DNA of 64,000 nt from Ascarosepion bandense (Eukaryota > Mollusca > Cephalopoda > Sepiida > Sepiidae): positions 1,280,501 through 1,344,500 of the forward strand of contig JBBBDQ010001155.1 in the NCBI GenBank assembly GCA_037127315.1. Reading direction: 5' to 3'. The notes below the pieces were generated by a model. It saw only the letters and a list, made by a program, of their open reading frames with translations. It made no database searches and was not told the DNA's origin. Shown here in pieces: positions 13,116 through 24,515 of this stretch (positions are counted from its first letter, which is position 1; every line of letters begins with the position of its first letter). The translations under genes were made by a program, and so were the position numbers.

Positions 13116-13300
13116 AAATTTACTGCATCCGACAGCAAGGCCTCTGACTGAGAAGTTTAGAGGGGTGTGGAACCATTTCTTAATTGGTGTTGTTCCTAGG
13201 TCCACCCTAACCTGGGGTGGTAACACTTAGAGTGTCAGCTATGGGAAAATAGTTAACCTTCAAATTAGGGTCAATACACTAATGAAAGCATAAAAATATA
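13116..13300 (+). repeat. Unclassified interspersed repeat, inverted partner at 30.6 kb
   Basis: The block includes AAGGCCTCTGACTGAGAAG and CCACCCTAACCTGGGGTGG, followed by AAATAGTTAACCTTC. The reverse complement of 30596-30800 carries the same succession of blocks (AAGGCCTCGGATTGGGAGG, TTCACCCTAACCTGGAGTGG, AAATAGTTAACC). It has no coding potential and may be a SINE or an untranslated part of a larger element. Confidence 0.65.
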
Positions 13301-13829
13301 TTTTTATAATAAATACACTAGCAATATATTAAAAACAACATTACAACCCATTTGACTCTTGATAAAAATCCTCTTTATAAAAATATATCATTAAAACCTG
13401 ATATACAAACTGAGTTCTTACAAAGAATACATATTCTATTTATACGAATTTATCTTCAAAATGTTGTTGGCATTGGAGTTGATTGCCATAAAACAAGACA
13501 AGACAAATTAAACTTTTAAAAATATACTAGAGTTATTGCCCTTATTTTCATATAACTTTATGGACGTCCATATTTATAAAAATCAGCCTATTTATAGAGA
13601 AACAAAAAAAAAAATTCAAAATTCTTTTTGAAATCTTGATAAGAGTGGATAGGTCTAAATTGTAGTAAGCTTTTCCATTAAGGAATAGTAAATATAGTTT
13701 TTACTAAATAACAATATCATTTGACTGGTACAAATTAATACAGAAATTGTCCCTCCAACCTGACAACAACTGGTGTAAAAAAAAATAAGATTAACCAAAA
13801 TTTCAAACGTTCTAAAAAGGATCAAAATA
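13301..13829. other. AT-rich sequence without recognised genes
   Basis: No signal recognised. Confidence 0.3.
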
Positions 13830-14830
13830 TATTTTTGTTAATGACCTTTCTAATAACATCAGCTCTCAATTTGACATCTATGCTGACGGCCCAACCATTT
13901 ACTACTGCCTCAATAGTAAGGATGATTAGCATGACAAATGAGAGCTGATGTTCAAGTCCATTGTTAATTAGGGCAAAAGATGACTTGTTAATTTTAATGC
14001 CTTCAAAACTATACTTCTCTCCATTAATCATCTGAGAGATTCCCTTCTTTGACTTCCATCAACCAGGCTGATGCTAACCTCCAGGAAAGTGCCGCATTGC
14101 GCTTTCTCAGGCTAAGGTTCTCAGCTGACATGAAGTAAAAAGACTATATTGAATCCATTGCAAGGTCAGCTGCTAAGAAAGTCAGTTCACTGTGTTATGC
14201 GAGACAATTTGTCTCTGCAGAATCAATCTTACATATGTATAAGTCTACCATTTTTCCATGGATAGAATATTGCTACCACGTATGATCCAGAGTCCTAGTT
14301 ATTTACCTTGAGCTTCTTGATAAGATCCAAAGAAGAATCAGCAATATTACTGGTCCTGATCTGGCAGTTTGGCCCATAATCGCCTATCCACTGCCATAAG
14401 GTTGCCTCACTGTGCCTTTTTTTTTTTTTTTTTTTTTTTTTTATATATATAAATACTTTCATGGTAATTGTTTAGATGAGCTCTCCGCCATGGTACCTAG
14501 ACTTTAAAAATTTAAGCACAGTACCAGACTGGTGTTGAAATCTCATCAATTTACAGTTGAGCTGGCTAGACGTAGACATAAGTTCTATGCCAACAGTTTC
14601 TTCACTCGCACTTCTTGCCTGTGGAACCCTCTCCTGGCTCTGTGCTTTCCAAGCAACTTTAATTTGAAAAAATTTAAATGCAGTGCTAATCACTATCTAA
14701 TGTTCTCTTGATTACTTTTTTCTCTTTCGGCTTATTATTGATGTTTGTAATTCTTCTACACATTGTTAGTCCTTGCATCTTAGTGGCTTTACTTCCTTGC
14801 CTAAGGTGATACTGATAAAAAAAAATCGTT
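13830..14830 (+). pseudogene. CR1/jockey-like LINE remnant, 3' half
   Basis: A heavily decayed RT C-terminal region, collinear with the better preserved copy at 57606-56440 (minus). Around 13870-14000 is the shattered palm segment (FDIYADGPTIYYCL, corresponding to YADDTTVYSCL). Near 14140-14200 is IESIARSAAKKVSSLCYAR, then YKSTIFPWIEYCYHV at about 14240-14280. A T-run (14417-14442) interrupts it. The 3' end keeps the family tail, CTTGCCTAAGGTGATACTGATAAAAA (about 14794-14820). Many stops and frameshifts. Confidence 0.75.
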
Positions 14831-15228
14831 TAGAATAAATAATATTTAAAAAAATCTGTTAGAATAAATAATAATAATAATGATAATAATCTCTGATGAT
14901 ATACCAGGCATAGCTCTCATGACTTTTGATCTAAACTGCTTGCTATTAATATGCACATGTTTTGTCTTTGTTATATCTAAAGTTGTTGAGATGAACTAAA
15001 ATAACTTTTATTCATTTACTGCCTGAGAAAAACAAGGATTAGTTGGATTTAAACCAGGTTCCATGTGTGTTGTCAGCTTGCCACCATATTAATTTCAGAA
15101 GTATTCTGTCCAACTGGCAGACAAGGGACATAACTCAATTGTATTTTGAGGAAGGAAGTTTGGAGGTAGCAAGTTAAAACCCCCTAACAGTCTTGGTGTA
15201 TTAAAATTGGCTACAGGAAATTTTCTTC

Positions 15229-15625
15229 ATTTACATTTTTCGGACTATCATCCTCATCTTTATTCCCATGTTTATGATGTCTCGGCCATTGTATGCCCTG
15301 GCTTTCTTCAGGTGCTAGGAATTTCAAACTAAACCATTTATTTCAATCACTGGGGTATATCAGCTCTCTCCTTCCATGTGCAACGCCACTTTCAGTAGCC
15401 ATGTACTTATCTCCCTTTAACTTAACTCTCTAAGTAGCTTGGTATTGAACTCACCTGGTCAAATCACTGGAACTAATCAATGCATATATCCTCTGGGTCA
15501 TGTGTCCTTGAGAACATCAGTGTATCAACTTTTAACAAGAAGTTCTAAAGAGTACAACAGCAAAAATGTCATAAACATGGCAATAAAGATGAGAACAATA
15601 GTCCAAACAATGTAAATACTACCAC
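15229..15625. mobile_element. Penelope-type terminal repeats in inverted arrangement
   Basis: From 15545 back to 15235 (minus strand) the sequence matches the terminal block at 33180-33480: a CCCAGAGGATA box, a GTGATTTGACC stretch, GTTTGAAATTCCTAGCACC, CCTGAAGAAAGCCAGGGCAT and AATAAAGATGAGGATGATAG. Immediately after, 15545-15625 on the plus strand repeats the last third (AATGTCATAAACATGGCAAT, AATAAAGATGAGAACAATAG, CAATGTAAATAC). The two outer ends are therefore inverted with no RT between them, like a Penelope-like element whose interior has been lost. Confidence 0.6.
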
Positions 15626-16094
15626 ATTACTGAAGTATAGACAAATATAGGAAATTTCCTGTTCAGTAGCACAACTGTGTTGAAGCTAGAAAACTAAAAG
15701 TGATACAAATAACTGAGATATTGCACAGCCTACTTTTTGTCACTGTAAATATCAACAGTAACAAACAGCTGCTGAATTATGTAACATTTGATGAAGGAGA
15801 AATGTCAGAGTGTGGCACTATGTATGTGACAACCACGTAGAGAGGGAAGGTGTGAGATCTTATCTCAATATCATGTGTTTCAGACATTGTGGCTGGGGAA
15901 TAAAGTCAGGTCTTCTAAGCAGCACCCACTTGACTAAAGGTGAATGGTAGAGTAAATAAATGAGAGCTCTCTCTGAATTTCTGTGATAAGGAGTTAGCAT
16001 TACTTACTGAGCAGTACTAAATAAAGAACTAGGTGAGATATTCTTGGACATGTACAGTAGAACAAGAACAATCTACCCATGTAGATTAAATAAT
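15626..16094. other. Unassigned sequence between repeat copies
   Basis: Slightly less AT-rich than the surroundings, probably repeat-derived, but no motif was recognised. Confidence 0.25.
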
Positions 16095-16220
16095 GTGTTC
16101 AGTTTGAAATTTCCTGGTTACTCATTTCAATCACCTGATGAAGGCTAGAGGATAAAACATCTGAAATGTAATGATAATAAAAGAAAATAGAAGACAATAG
16201 TCTGCATAGAGGACAATAGT
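16095..16220 (+). repeat. Diverged Penelope-type tail with a CTGATGA box
   Basis: Begins TCAGTTTGAAATTTCCTGG and contains CACCTGATGAAGGCTAGAGG followed by CATCTGAAATG, in the order seen in the other tail copies. It is the only copy with an exact CTGATGA (16135-16141); the others have CTGAAGA or eroded forms. A short direct duplication (AGACAATAGTCTGCATAGAGGACAATAGTCTGCAT) closes it. Confidence 0.5.
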
Positions 16221-17732
16221 CTGCATGTATACAAATGAAATCTTTTGAAGTTAAGTGACAACACACTGGATTGATGATTTTCCACTTGCTGGTCTATATT
16301 ATTAGCCACAGTTGGGATAGTAGTCAGTTCTGGTCCACCATTGGCAGGGAACAGTCTGTCCCTCAGATAGATCTGATGCCACTGGTTTTTGTTGCCAGCT
16401 ATGTGTTGTGGTAATAAGATGAGCAGAGAGTTAGTAGTGAAGAAGAGTTGAAGACAAGAGATGGTCTATTAGTCTGATGTGGCAAGAGTTGCTCCAAGTG
16501 TCAACTACCTTCACACCAAGACTGAATAAAATACTCCTATTTTATGTAAATAGAAACAGGATTCAAGTTCTCATTTATAACCATAGCATTTGTTTTCATC
16601 TTTCATTTTCTTGTGAGCCTACAATGGGCTCCCTCTGTTTTTTTCATGAATGAGAATAAAGATGCAATGTTTGGTAGTCATTGGTTGCTAGATGTGGGTC
16701 TCATTATATGTTTACAAGTCATATATGAAGACAGTCACCATTTTACTTCCTTAAAAACAAATATCTCAGAATCCAAGAATAAGTAGCCTCATTTCATATC
16801 TGTTTTTTATATATATATAACATAATCGGCCAAACATTTCTAGTGAAAAACAATACTACCCCCCCCCCACCCGCAACTTTTGATACACATTATTGTGCTC
16901 TCTTGTTATCTGCTTATGTTTTGCTGGTGTTTTCTTTCACCATTATTTCTCAAAGTTTACCAGATTATTGGCCCAAGATAAGCAGTTGATGAGACAGAAC
17001 CGTAAAAATTTTCAGCTGATGTCCTTATATTAAGAATTCGCTTGTCATTATTAAATGGTAATATTTTTGTTAGATTTTCTTCCCCAATCATTATGTTTGC
17101 CAAACATGGCCAACTGCAAACTCTTGATTGAACACAGCACTAATGTGAAGAGGTGCAATTATTTATGGGTAAACACACTTTAATACTTTGTAAATATTTC
17201 ACGTTAGTTGGTACAAAATGTTAATTTGTTATGAGTGCAGGGGTTCACAGCCAAAAGAAAGTGTTATTTCTATTTTAATTATGAAAATACAAATTATCAC
17301 ACCATTCTATAAAGTTGGAGAGTTGATGAGTGTTTTTATCATTTCAGTTTTTCTAACACATTAAAAGTTTTTTAAATGTTTGTGTGTACCATAGAAAGTT
17401 GTGCCAGGTTCAAAGATCTGATATCACAGAAAGAATAATTTATGCTTTTAGGGTAGAATTAATTTCGCATTTTTTGTTGATATTAAAAATAAAAATTGGA
17501 TAGTTCTGCTAAAAGTAAATTATTTTATGAAAGAATTATAGAAATCTTAATGACAGACCTCTATGGCTAAATCTATAAATCATTTTACATTTATGCATTT
17601 AGATGTGAAATTTATAAAAAAAATAATTCAAGTATTTTCTTAAGGAAAACATAATGTAAACAGCATAAAGACAAAGCTATGTTCCTACTTGATGATTTAC
17701 TTGAATTAAAAACTTAATTCTATTTTGCCAAA
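16221..17732. other. AT-rich sequence without recognised genes
   Basis: Includes a short C-run near 16859-16870. No coding exon or transposon found. Confidence 0.3.
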
Positions 17733-18050
17733 AATAATGATAATGTTTTGATATCCACTTTTATATTGTTGATGATCATTGTAGTCATCATTGTGACAGA
17801 ATCAGCATGTTTATTCTTTCATCATGACCTTTTGACTCAATAACCAAATCAAACCCATTTAATAATGATTTGATATCCATTTTCATAATGCCGATGATCA
17901 TTAAAATCATCATTGTGGCAGAATCAGCATGTTTATTCTTTCATCTTTCTCTTTTGAGTCAATATTCAAATTAGACACATTTAATAATGATTTTATATCA
18001 ACTTTTATATTGCTCATGATCATTGCAGTTGTCATCAGTCAGTTTGCTCT
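17733..18050. repeat. Three tandem copies of a ~120-bp unit
   Basis: Units starting AATAATGAT at about 17733, 17861 and 17981 share GATATCCA, TGATGATCATT, CATCATTGTG and CAGAATCAGCATGTTTATTC, with 10-20 percent divergence. The third is truncated. No reading frame. Confidence 0.8.
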
Positions 18051-18690
18051 TTTAGAAGAAATGATATCAATTTTTTTTAAATGTAACTAATAAACATATT
18101 TTCTGTGACTGCACATAAATTATTTTTCAAATAACGTTGATGGTGATGTTAATTAGCATGTAGGTATTTCATGTTTTTTAAACATTTTGCATTTTCCATG
18201 TTAATTACAGACATTAGTATATTTAACATTCAGATCACTGTTCAAATAACAACATGGCTCAAAAACTATCAAAAAGTTTTTCCTGTATAAGTTGGGACAG
18301 ACTGTAGGGAGGCCAATATTTTTTTGTCATTTTAAATTATAAACACAGTATTTGATGCTATTCTTTCAAATACTTTTCACTACCTCTTCCTTTTTGTTCT
18401 TTCACTTTTTATTTATTTCATTGGGTAGTGGAATGTGTGGGTGGTATGAAATGGACATTACCGTTGCCTTACCAGAAACTTTCTTGGTTCATTCTTTTTT
18501 TTTTTAATTTATTTGACACACCTGAAGTCAATGCAGTTTGCCAACCATTGCTTTTATTGATTCAATTGAAAAGAAAAAGAAAAAGAAAACTTTGTTCTGT
18601 CATAATTCTCCAAAAAATACAGTTTCTTAATTAAACTGTGATTAAGTATAAATATTGTTCTTGTTTTGAACTTAACATGATTAAAATCAT
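18051..18690. other. AT-rich sequence without recognised genes
   Basis: No feature recognised. Confidence 0.3.
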
Positions 18691-18699
18691 TTTATGGAA

Positions 18700-20245
18700 C
18701 TAATTTGACTTTTTTTCCCCACCAACTCAATACTCTACATCCTACTTTTATATGGAAGAAGAATCTGACAGTTCTCTCCCCTTTTTGCAAGTTTTTGTGG
18801 ACAATTCTCTCTGCTTTTTGCTTTCCTGCCTGCTGGAAGTCCTCCTCTGTAGTTCTTGTATTTAAGAATTCTGGAAAACTCTTGGACACCTCCAATTATC
18901 GCCCTATCAGCCTTTAACTAATTTTGGCAAAGTGTTCGAGGCTATTATCAATGCCAAAATGGTTAAACATCTCACAACCCACAGTCTCTTCTCTTAACAA
19001 ACAGTATGGTTTCTGCTTCACTAGATCTACTACTGACATGCTAATGACCATCTCTGAGTATATATACCAGGCTCTCAATAAGAATGGCGAAGCTCGAGCT
19101 GTTGCTCTGGACATCTCCAAAGCATTTGACAGAGTTCGGCAATGCTGGCCTTCTGTGTAAGTTCCAGAGCTATGGTATAATTGGATGATTTTTTGAGTTA
19201 ATCCTGTTATTCTTTTCAAATTGCCTAGTGAATGTAGTATTGAATGGACATGCTTCCAGATACTGTCATACAAACACAGGTGTCTCTCAAGGCTCTAACC
19301 TAAGTACTAGGCTTTTTCTGATCTTCATCAACAATCTCCCTGATGTAATCTGATCCCAAGTAGGCATCGATGCTGACAACACCACCATTTACTCCTGTCT
19401 CAATCAGAAATCCAATGAGACTGACAAAGCAAACCTCGCTGCTGAGCTTGAAAAGGACCTCCAATCTGTGCTGGACTAGAGTAAGAAATGGCTCGTGAAT
19501 TTTAATGCTTCCAAAACAAAGCTACTATCTGTTAACCACCATAGACAATTGCTCCTACCCTCTATTAGCATGGATAAGGCTAGTCTCCCTGAAAGCAAAA
19601 CACTGTGCCTCCCTGGCCAAACTCTACATCGAATCCATAGCTAAATCTGCTGCTAAGAAGGTCAGTTCACTATGTAGTCAAGGAAGTTTTTTTTGTTTGA
19701 ATCTATCCTGCGCATATATAAATCTGCTTGTGTATTAAATACTGCTGTCATATCTGGTCGGGTGTCCCTGCTATTCACCTCGGGATTCTTGACAAAATCC
19801 AACAGAGAATCTGCAATGTGAACAATCCCAACTTGGTAGCTCAGCTGCAGCCACTTTCTCATCGGTGTAATGTGGCTTCCCTGTCTCTTCTACAAATACT
19901 TTCACAGCTTCTGCTTCGACAAGCTTAGCTCCCTAGTGTCCTCTTTGCATGAATTTACTTGACTAGCAACTAGGTCCCACCCTTTTACAGTGACACCAAT
20001 AAAATGTAACTGCCACTTTTACTCCTCAGCTTCTTTTCTCAGATTTCCCGCCTGTGGAATTCCCTTCCATATACTCGCTACCCTGACAGCTAGAATCTCC
20101 AAGAATTTAAATGTAAGCTCAATTGCCATCTCTTGTCTCTTTGACTTGCATCCTTTCCCTCATGTTCTTTTACCCATCTTCTCTACTCTCATCAGCTCTC
20201 TTCACACCAGTATTCTTATCCTTCTCTTACCCATTCTCTGACACC
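18700..20245 (+). pseudogene. CR1/jockey-like LINE remnant
   Basis: RT domain remnant collinear with the minus-strand copy at 56.4-57.6 kb. Visible in order: SNYRPISL (RT motif, about 18890-18915), NKQYGFCFTRSTTDML (about 19000), EARAVALDISKAFDRV (about 19090-19135), a decayed active site (DADNTTIYSCL, about 19370-19400), KKWLVNFNASKTKLLSVNHH (about 19485-19545), YIESIAKSAAKKVSSLC (about 19627-19677), SGVPAIHLGILDKIQQRICNV (about 19755-19820). YADD has become DADN. The segment between ESKTLCLPGQT and YIESIA lacks the LSADLKWND block present in the other copy. Several frameshifts; not functional. Confidence 0.85.
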
Positions 20246-20282
20246 CCCTATAACTTGTTCCTCTTTCTCATCCCTCTCCTCT

Positions 20283-22485
20283 TATGTTTGGTTTGGTTTG
20301 GTTTAAGTTTAACAACCCATCAACTATTATGATCATTTAAGGGTCAGTTTTTGAAATTTGGGATCATATTTTTTTTTAATGTAGTTCATTTGTTTTTAAG
20401 TTGTTGCATGCATTAGAATGGTTGTATGCATTAGATTGGTTGTACACATTTTATTTTGATTAAATTTTGTTGTATAGTTTTATTTTCTTTAAATGTGCCA
20501 TTAAATGGTCTATCTTGGTGTGTTCAAATAGTTCTTTTATTGTTTTTGTATTGTAATACTTTTTCCGTATAGATGAAAAGTCAGCGCAGTCCATCATGAA
20601 GTGTCTTACAGTGTATGGGGCATGACAGGCTGTGCATCAACGGTGGTTCCTTTTTTTCAAGTAGGAATAGGTGAGTTATTTTTGTATGTTCAATATGGAG
20701 TCAAGAAAGAATAATTTTCTTTCTTTGTGATTCCCTGTAACCATTCACCTAGAGTGGATTTTATTGTAATTTATTTAGCTTGCGGTTGTTCCATTGGATT
20801 TGCCATTTATTTTGGATGCATGATTGTATTTTTACTTTTAAATCTGTGCATGGAATCTTATATGTTTGGTCAATAGGTTCTTTATGCGCATTTTTGGCGG
20901 CTGTGTCAGCCTTATCATTTTCTCAGATTCCCACGTGACTTGGAATCCAACAAAGGATAATTTCTTTTGTATCTGACAATGATGTTAATCTGCACAATAG
21001 TTTTATGATCAGTGGGTTTTCTAATGTTTTATTTTGTAGAGTTGTCAGTACTAATAGAGAATCTGAAAAAATCAGGAAGTTTTTCCTCTTGCTTTGGGAG
21101 ATGATGTTAAGTGTCAAATCAATGGCTTTTGATTCAACACTAAAAATAGATTCTTCCTTAGGAAGATGTTTTTGAATGACTTGATTTTCATAACTGCACA
21201 TCCTGTTGTGTCCTTATCCTTCAGTAAATATGGTGTTATATTTGGGATAATAGTTCAGAATTTTATTTAGAGCTTCCTTAAAGATGTGTGGGTGTGTAAT
21301 ACTTTTGTTGGGGTTACTTAGTTTGAGTTCCACTTTTGGTTGTTTTCCCAAGATGTAGTAGCTGGTTTGATAGAGTCGTGTATGTTTTTAAGAGGAATGT
21401 TAGCTTCTTCAACTATGCTTTCCATTTGAAGTCCAAAAGATGTTATTGCATTTTCTTTTCTTTGAAATAATTCTTTGCAGGGTAACTTGTCTGAGCAGTT
21501 TTGATTTTTGGTTATGAGAACTATGATAGTCTGTTTCCATAGTTTGGGAATGTTGCCTGTTGTCCATACATCATTATAGATGGATTGTAGATATTCCCTT
21601 GATATTTTGGTAAGGTTCCTTAGCAATTCGTAAAGTATTTCATCTGGGCCTACGGCTGTGTTATGGGTCTTTGATATGGAATCTTGAAGTTCGTTCATTG
21701 TGAAGAGCTGATTATAATCCTGGGAAATATTTGTTTGGAAATTGATTTGGTTTTTTTTTCTTCTCTTTCTTTGATCTTCAGAAATTTGTAATGAGTGTTT
21801 TTGGAGGATGAGGTGACTTCAAAAATCTCTGCCAAAAGGTTTGCTATTTCTTTTTGTTTGTAGCTTTTTGTTTATTATGTATGAGATACTTTAGTTGGGT
21901 ACTATTTTTGCTAGATATTTTCTTTATCATTTCCCATATAGTTTTGCTTTTTGTGCGGATCTTTATTTTGGATATGTATTGTCTCCAAGTTCTTCTTTTG
22001 GCTTCTTTAAATATTTGGTGGGCTTTAGCTCTGCAGTTCTTGAATGTGTTTAGGTTTTCTTTTGTAGGTTGTTTTTTAAATGTTAAATTTACAGGAAAGT
22101 TCCCTGTAAGCAAACAACATCAGGGAGTTGATTTGAAATGAGGAGTATTAGTTCATCCAAGTTAGCTTTTATACATCTTATGTTCCATTGGATTATTTTG
22201 TTTGCCATATTTTTAGATTTTTGGTGATTTGTTCTTCAATGCTCATTGAGTTTTCTGTCTCCTGTTTATTGCTTCAGATTTGTTTTGAGTTGGGGGTTTG
22301 ATATTAAGCGATCTCTGTTTTGGGGAAGTTTTTTGTTCATTAGGTGTCATAGTTTTTGTCATCTGTACCTATTGTTTCCAGAGATTTAAATCTGTTTTCA
22401 GTTGAATTTCTTGTTTTTGAATTTGAAGTTTTTCCAGTCAGTTTTTGTGTAATTGTTGTTTCTGAAGAGTTTACATTTTGGGGTT
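20283..22485 (-). pseudogene. I-type LINE with RNase H domain, internally deleted
   Basis: Reads 22485 to 20283 on the minus strand. Near 22110-21850 is an upstream linker (ANRAK-like CRAKAHQIFKEAKRRTWRQY). From 21698 to 21318 is the start of an RT, with AVGPDEILYELLRNL and IPKLWKQTIIVLITK. The RT core (DxxxAFD and YADD) is missing between 21318 and 21201. From 21201 to about 20830 is an RNase H domain: ESKAIDL, FSDSLLVL, IPSHVGI, then after a frameshift a DTAAKNAHKEP block. The element ends at 20283-20305 in an (AAACC)n-like tail on its own strand, the kind of short-repeat tail found on I-group LINEs. Clade assignment is inferred from the RNase H domain and tail. Confidence 0.78.
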
Positions 22486-23132
22486 GTATTTGTCATATCT
22501 GGTCAGGTGCTCCTGCTATTCTCCTCGGGCTTCTCGACAAGGTACAGCGGAGGGTCTGTAATGTGATCGATACCAACTTGGCAGACCACCTGCAGTTTCT
22601 CTCTCACCGGCGCGACGTGGCTTCCCTGTGTCTCTTCTATAAATACTTTCACGACTTCTGCTCCAATGAACTTAGATCACTGGTGCCCCCTTTCACAACT
22701 TCTGCTCCAATGAACTTAGATCACTGGTGCCCCCTAGATACGAATTTACATGAGAAACTAGATTAGTAACTAGATCCCACCTTTTTACAGTGAAACCGAT
22801 AAAATGCAACCGCAACTTCTACTCCAACAGTTTCTTTTCTCGCACTTCCCGACTGTGGAATTCCCTTCCACATGATTGCTTCCCAGACGGCTACAATCTC
22901 CAGGAGTTTAAATGTAAGGTCAATAGACACCTCCTAATACACTAACTTGCTCCCATTCTTTCAAACACTCTTCCCATCTGCCCAACCCTCATCCTCTGTA
23001 TCCTTACCCATCTATCACCTTCCTTCTGACATTTCTTACATCTAACCACTCCTCCTCTTTACCTTCCCTATGTAGCCCCATGTGCAATAGTGGCAGTGGA
23101 TTGCCTTGCTTGGGGTGAAATGATTAAAAAAA
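22486..23132 (+). pseudogene. CR1-like LINE 3' fragment nested in the I-type LINE
   Basis: Starts abruptly at CHIWSGAPAILLGLLDKVQRRVCNV (22491-22560) and runs to the family tail ATTGCCTTGCTTGGGGTGAAATGATT plus A-run (about 23099-23132). It is a 5'-truncated insertion closely similar to the 56.4-57.6 kb copy. A 45-bp segment (CTTTCACAACTTCTGCTCC...GTGCCCCC) is duplicated in tandem at about 22647-22735, which breaks the frame. Antisense I-type LINE sequence resumes on the far side, so this fragment landed inside an older element. Confidence 0.85.
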
Positions 23133-23560
23133 AAAATCTCGCATACCGGGAGAGGTGTACAATGGTCCTGGTGGTGTTCATATCGTTGGCATTTATAACA
23201 TTTCAAGAGATTCGGGATGTAGTACTCTTTTTTTTTTTCTATGTTATATCTGATTTTTAGTTACTTTGGTGTGGTGGGTGTATTGAAGGTCATGATGTGG
23301 ATATTTGTTTCTTTTATTTTTCCTTCAATTTTAATTGTAATTCTCTTCACTTATGTTACTCTCTGGCTTTTCAATTCTTTTTTATTTCTTCTGTTGAGCT
23401 TAGAGTTAATTCTCTACTGCGAATAACACCTTTAGAAAAATTTAACCTTCATTTTTAGTATACTTGTATATGGAAAAGGTTTATCTTTAGTTTCGCTGGC
23501 CAAGTCTAGAGGCACTGGAGGTGGTATACAGTCATGTGATCTTTTCTTCCCACACCAATT
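23133..23560 (-). pseudogene. I-type LINE ORF1 remnant with CCHC zinc knuckle
   Basis: On the minus strand near 23245-23150 the reading YIPNLLKCYKCQRYEHHQDHC gives a C-x2-C-x4-H-x4-C knuckle, as in ORF1 (gag-like) proteins of I/jockey-group LINEs. The bases before it read IHIMTFNTPTTPK, also typical of this ORF1. It continues the element at 20283-22485 on the other side of the nested CR1-like fragment. Confidence 0.7.
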
Positions 23561-23735
23561 GACCCTAAGCCAACGCTTTCCATCGCATTTTTAGGGTAAG
23601 GTATTAGCATAGTAAGTGTAAGGTTTGGGACTGGGAAAGTTAATTGTTAGTTGTATTTGCTTTGCTCCTCTTATGTAACCCCCTGTGCAGCAGTAACAGT
23701 ATTGCCTTGCTTGGGGTGAAATGATTATAAAAAAA
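23561..23735 (+). mobile_element. Short element with the CR1-like 3' tail
   Basis: A short non-coding stretch ends in TTGCCTTGCTTGGGGTGAAATGATT plus A-run at 23702-23735, preceded by TATGTAACCCCCTGTGCAGCAGTAACAG. The tail is shared with the LINE copies at 14.8, 23.1 and 56.25 kb and the SINE-like unit at 59.7 kb. It is either a strongly truncated LINE or a SINE using that tail. Confidence 0.55.
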
Positions 23736-24515
23736 ATGTCAATTCTGGTCTTATTAGTTGCAGGAAACTTACTTTTTCTGAATAATTACCTGCATCATTG
23801 GAACATTTTTAGTCCCACTCACACAAATGACATATTGGTCCATTATACCTTAATGGTCTGTTTTTCTGAATTGGATTTTATCAGATCTGTTCTTGCTAAT
23901 AATGGCTATCCATCAAATATGGTGGAAAAATTTATTAGAATGTTGTCCTTTTTTTTCTCTTGGCAAAAAATATTTGGGTCTTCTAAATACCCACTTTATC
24001 TAAATTTACCTTAATTGGTCAGTATTAGCTTTAAATTTACTCATCAAATCCTGTCACATTGTCAACAGTAGATTTGCACCTAGCATTTAACACAAGGAAG
24101 ACATTTTGTCCATCAACAAGGACAGTATTCTTTTCTCCCATAAAAGTTCTGTTGTTTATTCATTTATGTACCAATGTGAATCTGATTACATTGGATGCAT
24201 CTCATAAATATTGAGATGCAGAATCAAGCAGCATGTCCGATTCTAGATCAAAAATTACTAATTACGTCATGATAACACTATTAACGTAATCACAAAGTAT
24301 TTTGGATCCAGTTATTGGCCAACACATTATGATAATCCTGTCTATGCCCAGATGTTCTCATTCAATATTCACCTTTTTAACTTAAGGATTTAGGTAGCTC
24401 TCTTTATTTCTAGATGTCACCTGTGTGTGTGCAAGCAGGACTTTCTTTACTCCTTCAAGTTGTCCAGCATAATCTAATTTGACATACTATCTCACATCTT
24501 TTTTATGAAATGGCA
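23736..24515 (+). pseudogene. Penelope-like element remnant with GIY-YIG domain
   Basis: The 97-codon frame at 23721-24014 contains ELDFIRSVLANNGYPSNMVEKFI and KYPLYLNLP, which match the thumb and linker region after a Penelope RT (FIxxxxxxNGYPxxxV, then YLxLP). After a frameshift, about 24168-24235 reads YQCESDYIGCI and then RIKQHV, the core of a GIY-YIG endonuclease (YxCxxDYIGxTxxRLxxRIKQH). The RT palm is absent, so this is a 5'-truncated copy with a few stops. Penelope-like elements are known to fuse an RT to a GIY-YIG nuclease; that the two pieces here were one protein is inferred from order and spacing. Confidence 0.75.
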
